Below are positions 41,043-48,672 of a DNA stretch of 57,867 nucleotides, in pieces (within the stretch, counting starts at the first letter, position 1; every line of letters begins with the position of its first letter). The position numbers and the translations under genes are program-made. The notes beneath the pieces are model-generated. The model had not been told where the DNA came from. It made no database searches and worked only from the letters and a program-made list of their open reading frames with translations. The DNA comes from Donghicola sp036139795 (lineage in GTDB: Bacteria; Pseudomonadota; Alphaproteobacteria; Rhodobacterales; Rhodobacteraceae), in NCBI GenBank assembly GCA_036139795.1, contig JAYZYX010000017.1:1-57867 (forward strand), written 5' to 3'.

Positions 41043-42568
41043 TGCAGCGACGACAGGAAAATGCCAAGGCCGACAAGGCCTCCGCCGATGACGGCGCCAT
41101 AAAGAAGGTCGCGCTTGCGGCGTTTGGGAGCCTCTGGTCGGCTGTTCGCCTGTGCTGTCAGGGCGTTTTCCACAAGGTTGGGCAGGCGCGGTCCGAAACG
41201 ACCCAAAACTGCCGCCGTCTTCTTCAAATCACGCAGCATCGCTTTCGGACCCAGATTGGACTTGATGTAGTCCTCGACGACGGGGCGCGCGACTTGCCAG
41301 ATATTGATGTGGGGATCCAGCGAACGGGCAACGCCTTCGACAACGACCATGGTCCGTTGCAGGAGGATCAACTCGGTCCGAGTTTCCATGCCAAAGCGCT
41401 CGGTGACCTCAAACAAATAGGCCAGTAGCTTCGCCATCGAGATGCGGGTGGCGTCCATGCCAAAAATCGGTTCGCCCACGGCGCGCAAGGCGCGGGCAAA
41501 TTCGTCAACATCGCGGTCGGCAGGGACATAGCCCGCCTCAAAGTGGACCTTAGCGACTCGGTAATAGTCCTTCTGGATGAAGCCGTAGAGGATCTCCGCG
41601 TAGACCCGCCGGGTGTATTCATCGATGTGGCCCATGATCCCGAAGTCATAGGCGATGATGTCGCCATTCGGCGCGACCTTGAGGTTGCCCTGATGCATGT
41701 CGGCGTGAAAATACCCGTCGCGCAAGGCGTGGCTGAGGAACAGTTGCAAAACCCGCGCACCCAGCGCCGAGCGGTCATGGCCTGCAGCGTCCAAGGCGGC
41801 GTTGTCGCCCAGTGGTTCTCCTTCGGCCCAACCCATGGTCATCACGCGGCGGCCAGAATAGGCCCATTTGACTTGGGGAAGGGTAAAGCCCTGATCGTTT
41901 TTGGTGTTGTCTGCGAATTCCGAAGCGGCACTGCTTTCCAGACGCAGGTCAAGCTCGCCCGTTACAACGCCTTCGAAGTGGGCGATGACATCGGTCGGCC
42001 GCAACCGGCGGGACGAAGGCGACAAGAGTTCAATCATTCGCGCCGCAAAATAAAACGCGTCGATGTCCCGGCGGAACGCGCGTTCGATGTTCGGGCGCAG
42101 AACCTTAACGGCGACTTGCTCGCCAGTTTCGGACAAGCGGGCTTTGTGGACCTGTGCAATCGACGCCGCCGCCAAAGGTTCGCTGAATTCGCTGTAGATT
42201 TCTTCGACAGGCTGGCCAAGCTCATCGCGGATCATTTGCTTGGCGATTGCCGTGTCGAACGGGGGCAACTTGTCTTGCAGGACCCGCAGTTGCTGGGCGA
42301 CTTCGGCCCCGACCACATCAGGGCGGGTCGAGAGGATCTGGCCAAACTTGATATATGCAGGCCCAAGGGCATTCAGCGCACGTGGTGCCGGCGGCATCGA
42401 GGGATCACCAGCCTCTCCCAACCATCGGAAGGGCCACGCCATCGCGCGCGCCACGACACGCAGCGCACGTGGTGCTTCCATAGCGTCGAGGATAAAGCCC
42501 ATTGCACCGGTACGCTCCAAGGTCGCGCCGGTCCGGATCAAGCGGATAATATTGTGAGGGCCGCGCAT
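41039..42568 (-). CDS. ubiB: Ubiquinone biosynthesis protein kinase-like UbiB
   Basis: A 509-residue atypical ABC1/ADCK-family ATPase needed for ubiquinone assembly at the membrane. The KxGQ motif is present in GPAYIKFGQILSTRPDVV, followed by the kinase-like core (AVKVLRPNIERAFRRD, HADMHQGNLKV, IAYDFGIMGHI with the metal-binding DFG), and a C-terminal membrane helix (GAVIGGGLVGLGIFL). It lies three bases after ubiE. Confidence 0.96.
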   Translation of the reverse strand: MRGPHNIIRLIRTGATLERTGAMGFILDAMEAPRALRVVARAMAWPFRWLGEAGDPSMPPAPRALNALGPAYIKFGQILSTRPDVVGAEVAQQLRVLQDKLPPFDTAIAKQMIRDELGQPVEEIYSEFSEPLAAASIAQVHKARLSETGEQVAVKVLRPNIERAFRRDIDAFYFAARMIELLSPSSRRLRPTDVIAHFEGVVTGELDLRLESSAASEFADNTKNDQGFTLPQVKWAYSGRRVMTMGWAEGEPLGDNAALDAAGHDRSALGARVLQLFLSHALRDGYFHADMHQGNLKVAPNGDIIAYDFGIMGHIDEYTRRVYAEILYGFIQKDYYRVAKVHFEAGYVPADRDVDEFARALRAVGEPIFGMDATRISMAKLLAYLFEVTERFGMETRTELILLQRTMVVVEGVARSLDPHINIWQVARPVVEDYIKSNLGPKAMLRDLKKTAAVLGRFGPRLPNLVENALTAQANSRPEAPKRRKRDLLYGAVIGGGLVGLGIFLSSLH

Positions 42569-42571
42569 CGA

Positions 42572-43327
42572 TCAGATCTTCCAGCCAGAGTGAAGCGCGG
42601 CAATGCCCAAAGACAGGTTCCGATATTTGGCGTTCGCAAAGCCTGCCGTTTTCACCATACCAAGGAATGTGTCTTGGTCGGGAAATTTCCGGATAGACTC
42701 CACAAGATATTGATAACTGTCGAAATCGTTCGCGATCACTTGCCCCATGCGCGGGATCACGTTGAACGAGTAGCGATCATACAGCCACTGCAGGCCTTCG
42801 TTCGGAATCTGGCTGAACTCCAGCACCATCAGGCGGCCACCTGGGCGCAGAACACGGTAGGCCTCGTTCAGGGCTTCTTGCGGACGGGTGACGTTCCGTA
42901 TGCCAAAGCTGATGGTGTAGACATCGAAGGTGTTGTCCTCGAACGGCAGCTTCATCGCGTCACCGACCACCCAGTTCAGGCTTTCGACCATGCTCTCGGC
43001 TTCGGCACGCTTGCGGCCTTCGACCAGCATCGGCTCGGTCAGGTCCAACACAGTCGCGTGCGCAGACCCGGCCCGTTTGAGATAGCGGAACGAAATATCA
43101 CCGGTCCCCCCCGCAACATCCAAGAGGCGTGTGTTCGGGCGCGGGGCCAGCCAATCCATCATCGCATCCTTCCAGACGCGGTGAATTCCCATGCTCATCA
43201 CGTCATTCATGATGTCGTACTTTGACGCGACCGAGTTGAAGACGCCCTGAACGCGCCCTGCCTTTTCGCTCTCGTGAACGGTCTGGAAGCCGAAATGGGT
43301 GGTGCCTTGACTGTCTTCGGTGCTCAT
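42572..43327 (-). CDS. ubiE: Ubiquinone/menaquinone C-methyltransferase UbiE
   Basis: A 251-residue SAM-dependent C-methyltransferase of ubiquinone synthesis. Motifs: FNSVASKYDIMNDVMSMGIHRVWKD, SAM-binding LLDVAGGTGDISF, DAMKLPFEDNTFDVYTISFGIRNV and RVLRPGGRLMVLEFS, all diagnostic. The frame extends upstream into mutM territory, but ATG 43327 (MSTEDSQGTTHFGFQTV) is the family start. It diverges from mutM and precedes ubiB, a standard alphaproteobacterial arrangement. Confidence 0.97.
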   Translation of the reverse strand: MSTEDSQGTTHFGFQTVHESEKAGRVQGVFNSVASKYDIMNDVMSMGIHRVWKDAMMDWLAPRPNTRLLDVAGGTGDISFRYLKRAGSAHATVLDLTEPMLVEGRKRAEAESMVESLNWVVGDAMKLPFEDNTFDVYTISFGIRNVTRPQEALNEAYRVLRPGGRLMVLEFSQIPNEGLQWLYDRYSFNVIPRMGQVIANDFDSYQYLVESIRKFPDQDTFLGMVKTAGFANAKYRNLSLGIAALHSGWKI

Positions 43328-43413
43328 GGGTCTTGATCGTCCTTGTTTCTGGTCCTTCTTATAGGGCGCTTGGGGGGCGATACAATGCGCGCCCTGCTGG
43401 AAGGAGACGTGGA

Positions 43414-44265
43414 ATGCCTGAATTGCCCGAAGTCGAGACAGTCCGTCGCGGGCTGGAGCCGGTGATGACCGGCCAGCGGATCGCGTTTGCGCAGGTGAAT
43501 AGACCTGATTTGCGCTGGCCGTTTCCCGAAAATATGGCCGCGCGTTTGACGGGCCAGCGGGTTTTGGGGCTGCGGCGGCGGTCAAAATACATCCTGTGCG
43601 ATCTGGAAGGGGGCGAGACGTTGCTGATCCATTTGGGCATGTCGGGACGGATGTTGATCTCGGGTGCGCAGGTCGGGGCCTTTGCTCATCCCCATCCGGC
43701 GCCCGAAAAGCACGATCATGTGGTGCTGGATATGGCGGACGGCGCGCGGATCACTTTTAATGATGCACGGCGGTTCGGGGCGATGGATCTGGCCCGAACC
43801 GACGATGTGGATACGCATAAGTGGCTAACAGTTCTGGGTCCCGAGCCATTGGGCAACAGTTTTGATGAAGCGCATCTTGTGCAGGCCTTCAAGGGGCGGC
43901 GGACCCCAATAAAATCTGCGCTTCTGGATCAGGGAATCGTTGCGGGTCTGGGGAATATCTATGTGTGCGAAACACTGTTCCGCGCCGGAATTCACCCCAC
44001 CCGTCCGGTAGGCCAGATTTCGGAACGTCGCGTCAAATCGTTAGTGCCGATCATTCGCGATGTGCTGAATGAAGCGATCGCTGCAGGGGGATCGTCGTTG
44101 AAGGATTATCGTCAGGCAGACGGTGAATTGGGCTATTTTCAGCACAATTTCGACGTTTATGGCCGCGAAGGGCTGCCTTGCCGGGCGGAAGGCTGCAATT
44201 CTGTCGTGAAAAGAATCGTTCAGTCGGGGCGGTCCAGTTTCTACTGTCCGACATGTCAAAGATAA
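43414..44265 (+). CDS. mutM: Formamidopyrimidine-DNA glycosylase
   Basis: Bifunctional base-excision repair enzyme that removes 8-oxoguanine and cleaves the backbone. The 283-residue protein begins MPELPEVETVRRGL (catalytic Pro after Met removal and Glu3), has LIHLGMSGRM with the catalytic-region lysine loop, the helix-two-turn-helix, and a C-terminal zinc finger (CRAEGC and CPTC). AAGGAGA precedes ATG 43414; the longer frame was rejected. Confidence 0.97.
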   Translation: MPELPEVETVRRGLEPVMTGQRIAFAQVNRPDLRWPFPENMAARLTGQRVLGLRRRSKYILCDLEGGETLLIHLGMSGRMLISGAQVGAFAHPHPAPEKHDHVVLDMADGARITFNDARRFGAMDLARTDDVDTHKWLTVLGPEPLGNSFDEAHLVQAFKGRRTPIKSALLDQGIVAGLGNIYVCETLFRAGIHPTRPVGQISERRVKSLVPIIRDVLNEAIAAGGSSLKDYRQADGELGYFQHNFDVYGREGLPCRAEGCNSVVKRIVQSGRSSFYCPTCQR

Positions 44266-44328
44266 CTTGATCCGACAGTCTACCCTGTTAAGGAATCGGA
44301 CTGGTCGAGGTAACACAGGACTAGGTTT

Positions 44329-45105
44329 ATGGCCTTTGAGACGATTAACGTCGAGATTGATGACTCTGTCGCATTGATCACACTGAACCGGCCCGAGGCG
44401 CTGAACGCGCTAAACAGCCAGCTGCTAACCGAGCTCTCCAAGGCGCTCGCGGAGGCGGACCAGAATGACAAGGTGCGCTGCATTGTTGTTACCGGCTCGG
44501 AGAAAGCCTTCGCCGCCGGGGCCGACATCAAGGAGATGTCCGAAAAATCCTTCGTAGAGATGTATCTGTCGGACTACTTCGGGACCGAAACCGATCAGAT
44601 CACCAAAACGCGCAAGCCGATTATCGCAGCGGTTTCCGGCTACGCGCTGGGCGGCGGGTGCGAATTGGCGATGATGTGCGATTTCATCATTGCGTCGGAT
44701 ACCGCCAAGTTCGGCCAGCCCGAGATCAATCTGGGCGTTATTGCCGGAATCGGTGGCACCCAGCGTCTGACCCGTGCCGTCGGGAAGGCGAAATCCATGG
44801 ATATGCACCTGACCGGTCGCTTCATGGAGGCCGAAGAGGCCGAGCGTTCGGGGCTGGTCAGCCGCGTCGTTCCGGCCAAGAAGCTGAAAGAAGAGGCGCT
44901 TTCGGCGGCTCAGAAGATCGCCGAGAAATCGCAAGTCAGCGTCATTGCGGCTAAAGAGGCGGTGAATCGCAGCTTTGAAACCACCCTTGCAGAGGGCATC
45001 CAGTTCGAGCGTCGCTTGTTCAATGGCCTGTTTGCAACCGAAGATCAGAAGGAAGGCATGGCCGCTTTCCTTGAAAAGCGTGAGCCCCAATTCCGCGATC
45101 GCTAA
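44329..45105 (+). CDS. Enoyl-CoA hydratase
   Basis: A 258-residue crotonase-fold enzyme hydrating 2-enoyl-CoA in fatty-acid oxidation. Visible are the first oxyanion-hole segment FAAGADIKEM, the second GYALGGGCELAMMCDF, and the catalytic-glutamate region FGQPEINLGVIAGIGGTQRL with both expected glutamates. It is a standalone short-chain type (FadB1-like). mutM is 63 bases upstream and may share its promoter. Confidence 0.94.
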   Translation: MAFETINVEIDDSVALITLNRPEALNALNSQLLTELSKALAEADQNDKVRCIVVTGSEKAFAAGADIKEMSEKSFVEMYLSDYFGTETDQITKTRKPIIAAVSGYALGGGCELAMMCDFIIASDTAKFGQPEINLGVIAGIGGTQRLTRAVGKAKSMDMHLTGRFMEAEEAERSGLVSRVVPAKKLKEEALSAAQKIAEKSQVSVIAAKEAVNRSFETTLAEGIQFERRLFNGLFATEDQKEGMAAFLEKREPQFRDR

Positions 45106-45117
45106 GGAAATATGACA

Positions 45118-45218
45118 AACGGGTGTTTTTTCCACAGATGCCCGTTGACTCAGAACCGAGTCGGCCTTAACAGGGCCGCTCATACACGAATTCACCCACA
45201 GAATGGGACCGATACAAC
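45118..45218 (+). promoter_or_regulatory. Structured leader of rpsT with a DnaA-box-like 9-mer
   Basis: TTTTCCACA at 45128-45136 matches the relaxed DnaA box TTWTNCACA and lies between the arms AACGGG (45118-45123) and CCCGTT (45141-45146). Two more short hairpins follow: GACTC/GAGTC (45147-45162) and CGGCC/GGCCG (45162-45178). Two GANTC sites lie in this stretch. It could carry the rpsT promoter and S20 autoregulation. Confidence 0.4.
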
Positions 45219-45482
45219 ATGGCAAACACGCCTCAATCCAAAAAGCGCGCCCGCCAGAACGAACGGCGCTTCGCCGTTAACAAGGCCCGCCGCTCGCGGA
45301 TCCGCACCTTCCTGCGCAAGGTCGAAGAGGCCATCGCATCGGGTGACAAGGACGCCGCGGCAAATGCACTGCGTGCAGCTCAGCCTGAGCTGATGCGTGG
45401 CGTAAGCAAGGGTCTGGTGCACAAAAACACCGCTGCCCGCAAAATGTCGCGTCTTTCGTCGCGCGTTAAGGCAATCGCCTAA
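45219..45482 (+). CDS. rpsT: 30S ribosomal protein S20
   Basis: An 87-residue, very basic helical protein of the small ribosomal subunit. The start MANTPQSKKRARQNERR and the middle RSRIRTFLRKVEEAIASGDK are diagnostic, with the ending HKNTAARKMSRLSSRVKAI. It is a single gene upstream of dnaA, an arrangement seen in many alphaproteobacteria, and ends at two successive hairpins. Confidence 0.98.
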   Translation: MANTPQSKKRARQNERRFAVNKARRSRIRTFLRKVEEAIASGDKDAAANALRAAQPELMRGVSKGLVHKNTAARKMSRLSSRVKAIA

Positions 45483-45490
45483 TAAATTTA

Positions 45491-45544
45491 GTCAGTCTTT
45501 CTTACTGACTCGCAAGGCATCGCATCAGCGGTGCCTTTTTTCTT
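45491..45544 (+). terminator. Double hairpin and rho-independent terminator of rpsT
   Basis: First stem AGTCAGT (45491-45497) with ACTGACT (45505-45511). Second stem GGCATCGC (45517-45524) with GCGGTGCC (45529-45536), a 4-base loop, then a run of seven or more T. Confidence 0.9.
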
Positions 45545-45947
45545 TGGAAACAGGGCCTTACGTCACGTTAGAGATTCTTTCACAGAATCTTGACGTCAAG
45601 AGCGAAGATCAGTTGCTGCCCTCACAGCCCTGTTGGTAAATTGACCCAGCGAGTCACATCGCCTTGGGGGACATCGAATAGCGCCTGATTCCGGGTGCCA
45701 CGCCAGCGAAAGCAGCATCCAAATGGCTGTTTCGCGGAGCCAATTCGACGTCTCACGAGTTTGTCCTTGGTGACTTATAGTTCTTGGTATCCGAGTCGAC
45801 TCATTGTGACTCGGGGTGGTTGGCTGTTGCCTGTTGTCAGGTGCGTGCCGTTGAAAGGTGGACCATGTCCCGGGCAGGGGGCATCGCGTCTTTTAGAGGA
45901 AGAAGATCGTCGGGTTAGACGACCGAACGAACGTGGAGCGGGAAAGA
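45545..45947 (+). promoter_or_regulatory. Long dnaA leader with GANTC cluster and inverted repeats
   Basis: About 400 bases without a gene. From 45508 to 45812 there are eight GANTC sequences (45508, 45573, 45585, 45651, 45687, 45793, 45798, 45808). A two-part inverted repeat spans 45560-45596: ACGTCA...TGACGT outside, AGATTCT...AGAATCT inside. A 7-pair stem CCGAGTC (45791-45797) / GACTCGG (45808-45814) lies further on. No full TTATCCACA DnaA box is present. It most likely holds the dnaA promoter; an origin role is possible but not supported by box content. Confidence 0.6.
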
Positions 45948-47330
45948 ATGACGCAAGAACAGTGGGGCCAGATCCGTCAGGATCTTCGACAGGTATTGGG
46001 GCAAAACAATTTTGCTGCCTGGATCGAGCCTCTTGTTTTTCAGGGTCTGAGTGACGGTATCGCCACATTTAATGTGCCGACCAATTTTATGGGGAACTAC
46101 CTGTCGCAGAACTATGCGGATACGATTCTGTCTTCGATGAACTCGGCTGGCGTTTCCGTCCGCCGTATCCAGTTTGTCGTGGCTGCTCGCACCGCTGCGC
46201 CCGCGCCGAAAGCCGCGCCGGCACACGTTGCCGAAGCGCCCGCGCAGGACGCTGCTGCAAATTCGACCGCGGCGCCCAAATCCGAGGAAGTGCCCGGCGC
46301 GCCGCTGGACCCTCGTTACACATTTGATCGTTTTGTCGTCGGTAAGCCGAACGAACTGGCCCACGCCGCAGCACGCCGCGTTGCCGAAGGCGGCCCCGTC
46401 AGCTTTAACCCGCTGTTCCTTTATGGTGGCGTTGGCCTTGGTAAAACGCACCTTATGCACGCTATCGCGTGGGAGCTGCATCTGAAATCGCCCCACCTGA
46501 ATGTGGTCTATCTGTCGGCAGAGCAGTTCATGTACCGCTTTGTTCAGGCGCTGCGTGACCGCAAGATGATGGACTTCAAAGAGCTGTTCCGCAGCGTTGA
46601 TGTCCTGATGGTGGATGACGTGCAGTTCATCGCGGGCAAAGATTCGACTCAGGAAGAGTTCTTCCACACGTTCAACGCGCTCGTAGATCAGAATAAGCAG
46701 ATCATCATCTCGGCTGACCGTGCGCCGGGTGAGATCAAGGATCTGGAAGACCGGATCAAAAGCCGTCTTCAGTGTGGTCTGGTCGTTGACCTGCACCCCA
46801 CCGACTATGAGCTGCGCCTTGGCATTCTTCAGTCGAAGGTCGAGGCCTATCGCCTGCAATACCCTGAACTGCAGATCGCGTCCGGCGTTCTAGAGTTCCT
46901 TGCGCACCGGATTTCGACCAACGTCCGCGTTCTGGAAGGGGCTTTGACCCGTCTGTTCGCCTTTGCCTCGCTTGTGGGTCGTGAAATCACGCTGGATCTG
47001 ACGCAGGACTGTCTGGCGGACGTGCTGCGCGCCAGTGATCGCAAGATCACCGTGGAAGAGATCCAGCGCCGCGTGGCCGAGCATTTCAACATCCGTCTCA
47101 GCGATATGATCGGTCCCAAGCGCGTGCGCAGCTTTGCCCGTCCCCGTCAGGTGGCGATGTATCTGTGCAAGCAGCTGACCACCCGTTCGTTGCCGGAAAT
47201 CGGTCGTCGTTTTGGCGGTCGTGACCACACCACTGTCATGCACGGTGTTCGAAAAATCGAAGAACTGAAGGCCAAAGATCACCAGATGGCCGAAGATCTG
47301 GAGCTGTTGCGCCGCGCTTTGGAAGCGTAA
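45948..47330 (+). CDS. dnaA: Chromosomal replication initiator protein DnaA
   Basis: A 460-residue AAA+ initiator that opens the origin. Domain I (about 1-80) is followed by an Ala/Pro-rich linker (about 80-120). The ATPase domain has Walker A GGVGLGKT (160-167), Walker B VDVLMVDDVQFIAGK and sensor ISADRAPGEI. The C-terminal DNA-binding domain carries the DnaA signature GGRDHTTVMHG (Asp426). ATG 45948 follows GGAGCGGGAAAG; the GTG at 45933 is rejected. Confidence 0.98.
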   Translation: MTQEQWGQIRQDLRQVLGQNNFAAWIEPLVFQGLSDGIATFNVPTNFMGNYLSQNYADTILSSMNSAGVSVRRIQFVVAARTAAPAPKAAPAHVAEAPAQDAAANSTAAPKSEEVPGAPLDPRYTFDRFVVGKPNELAHAAARRVAEGGPVSFNPLFLYGGVGLGKTHLMHAIAWELHLKSPHLNVVYLSAEQFMYRFVQALRDRKMMDFKELFRSVDVLMVDDVQFIAGKDSTQEEFFHTFNALVDQNKQIIISADRAPGEIKDLEDRIKSRLQCGLVVDLHPTDYELRLGILQSKVEAYRLQYPELQIASGVLEFLAHRISTNVRVLEGALTRLFAFASLVGREITLDLTQDCLADVLRASDRKITVEEIQRRVAEHFNIRLSDMIGPKRVRSFARPRQVAMYLCKQLTTRSLPEIGRRFGGRDHTTVMHGVRKIEELKAKDHQMAEDLELLRRALEA

Positions 47331-47417
47331 CTGCTACGCACCCCCTTGACGCCCCGCGCAAACCTTTGGAGTAATCCAATAAAAGGGTTGAGTGGGGGTC
47401 AAAAAGGGGTACCTTAC

Positions 47418-47441
47418 CGCTCCCTACAAGAATTAGGAGCG
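47418..47441 (+). promoter_or_regulatory. Hairpin covering the dnaN ribosome-binding region
   Basis: CGCTCC (47418-47423) pairs with GGAGCG (47436-47441) around a 12-base loop; the 3' arm is the AGGAG in front of the dnaN ATG at 47447. The stem could lower dnaN translation unless opened. It lies in the 116-base dnaA-dnaN gap. Confidence 0.4.
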
Positions 47442-47446
47442 AGGGA

Positions 47447-48565
47447 ATGAAATTCAGCATCGAACGCGGCGTACTGGTCAAGGCTGTGGCTCAGGCGCAA
47501 TCGGTTGTCGAACGCCGCAACACGATTCCGATCCTCGCCAACGTGCTTATCGAAGCCGAAGGGGATAGCGTAAAATTCCGCGCCACCGACCTTGATATCG
47601 AGGTGGTCGACAAGACCGTCGCACAGGTCGAACGCGCTGGCGCAACCACTGTTTCGGCGGTCACGCTGCATGAAATCGTCCGTAAACTGCCTGACGGCGC
47701 TTTGGTCACGCTGACTGATGACGCGGCGAAGGGGCGTTTGACAGTTGAGGCGGGGCGCTCGAACTTCTCGCTGGCGACTTTGCCGAAGGAAGATTTCCCC
47801 GTCATGGCCTCGTCCGAGTACGAGAGCAATTTCGCGGCCCCCGCGCCGGTGTTGCGTCGCCTGTTCGATAAATCGAAATTCGCGATCTCGACCGAAGAGA
47901 CCCGTTATTACCTGAACGGCGTTTATATGCATGTGGCGGATGGCGAAGAGGGCCGTGTTCTGCGCTGCGTCGCGACCGACGGTCACCGTCTGGCCCGCAT
48001 CGACGCGCCGCTGCCTTCGGGTGCCGAAGGCATGCCCGGTGTGATCGTGCCCCGCAAGACCGTGGGCGAGCTGCGCAAGCTTCTGGACGATGATGAGGCC
48101 GAGATTGCGGTGTCCGTGTCGGAAACCAAAGTGCGCTTTGCGACCCCGACCATTACGCTGACCTCGAAAGTGATCGACGGTACTTTCCCCGATTACAGCC
48201 GTGTGATTCCCATGGGCAACACCCGCCGCATGGAAGTGGACGCAGGCGATTTTGCAAAGGCTGTCGACCGTGTGGCCACAGTCTCCAGTGAGCGTTCGCG
48301 CGCGGTAAAGCTGTCGCTGGAAGAGGACAAGCTGGTACTTTCGGTCAACGCCCCTGATAGCGGCGCGGCGGAGGAAGAACTGGTTGTAGCCTATGCCGAC
48401 GAGCATCTGGAGATCGGTTTCAACGCGAAATACCTACAGGAAATCGCCAGTCAGGTGGATCGTGAGAACGCCGTGTTCTTGTTTAACTCGTCCGGTGATC
48501 CGACTTTGATGCGTGAGGGGAACGACACCTCGGCGATCTATGTCGTGATGCCGATGCGCGTCTGA
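47447..48565 (+). CDS. dnaN: DNA polymerase III sliding clamp (beta subunit)
   Basis: A 372-residue ring-forming clamp that tethers polymerase III. Family features: VVERRNTIPILANVLIEAEGD, RATDLDIEVVDK, ETRYYLNGVYMHV, LRCVATDGHRLARIDAPLP, DGTFPDYSRVIP and the terminal YVVMPMRV that builds the protein-binding pocket. It follows dnaA in the usual order. Confidence 0.98.
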   Translation: MKFSIERGVLVKAVAQAQSVVERRNTIPILANVLIEAEGDSVKFRATDLDIEVVDKTVAQVERAGATTVSAVTLHEIVRKLPDGALVTLTDDAAKGRLTVEAGRSNFSLATLPKEDFPVMASSEYESNFAAPAPVLRRLFDKSKFAISTEETRYYLNGVYMHVADGEEGRVLRCVATDGHRLARIDAPLPSGAEGMPGVIVPRKTVGELRKLLDDDEAEIAVSVSETKVRFATPTITLTSKVIDGTFPDYSRVIPMGNTRRMEVDAGDFAKAVDRVATVSSERSRAVKLSLEEDKLVLSVNAPDSGAAEEELVVAYADEHLEIGFNAKYLQEIASQVDRENAVFLFNSSGDPTLMREGNDTSAIYVVMPMRV

Positions 48566-48572
48566 TTTTGCG

Positions 48573-48598
48573 GTGCAGGGCCCTTTTGGGCCCTGCGC
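48573..48598 (+). terminator. Perfect GC-rich hairpin between dnaN and recF
   Basis: GCAGGGCCC (48575-48583) and GGGCCCTGC (48588-48596) with loop TTTT; two more outer pairs are possible (48573-48574 with 48597-48598). The following TTTCTCT tract is weak. It starts seven bases after the dnaN stop and may partly separate dnaN from recF. Confidence 0.65.
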
Positions 48599-48633
48599 GG
48601 TTTCTCTCGGGGATGTGCTGTGCACTTCCCCTC

Positions 48634-48672
48634 GGATGCCTCCGGCGGAGGTATTTAGGACCAAGATGAAGG
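48634..48672 (+). repeat. Candidate Rhodobacterales intergenic repeat at the recF start
   Basis: The element reads GGATGCCTCCGGCGGAGG followed by TATTTAGGACCAAGATGAAG. It has a CCTCC-GGC-GGAGG palindrome and resembles, from memory, a common dispersed repeat of Rhodobacteraceae genomes. It supplies the ribosome-binding site (TAGGA) and ATG of recF. Only one copy was noticed in the window, so the repeat nature rests on recollection. Confidence 0.45.

Noticed and set aside
41543..43225. Plus-strand 560-codon frame
   Set aside because: Antisense to ubiB and ubiE, both of which have clear catalytic motifs.
45106..45947. Chromosomal origin oriC
   Set aside because: Only one relaxed DnaA box (45128) and no cluster of TTATCCACA sites or clear AT-rich unwinding element; in alphaproteobacteria oriC is often not beside dnaA.
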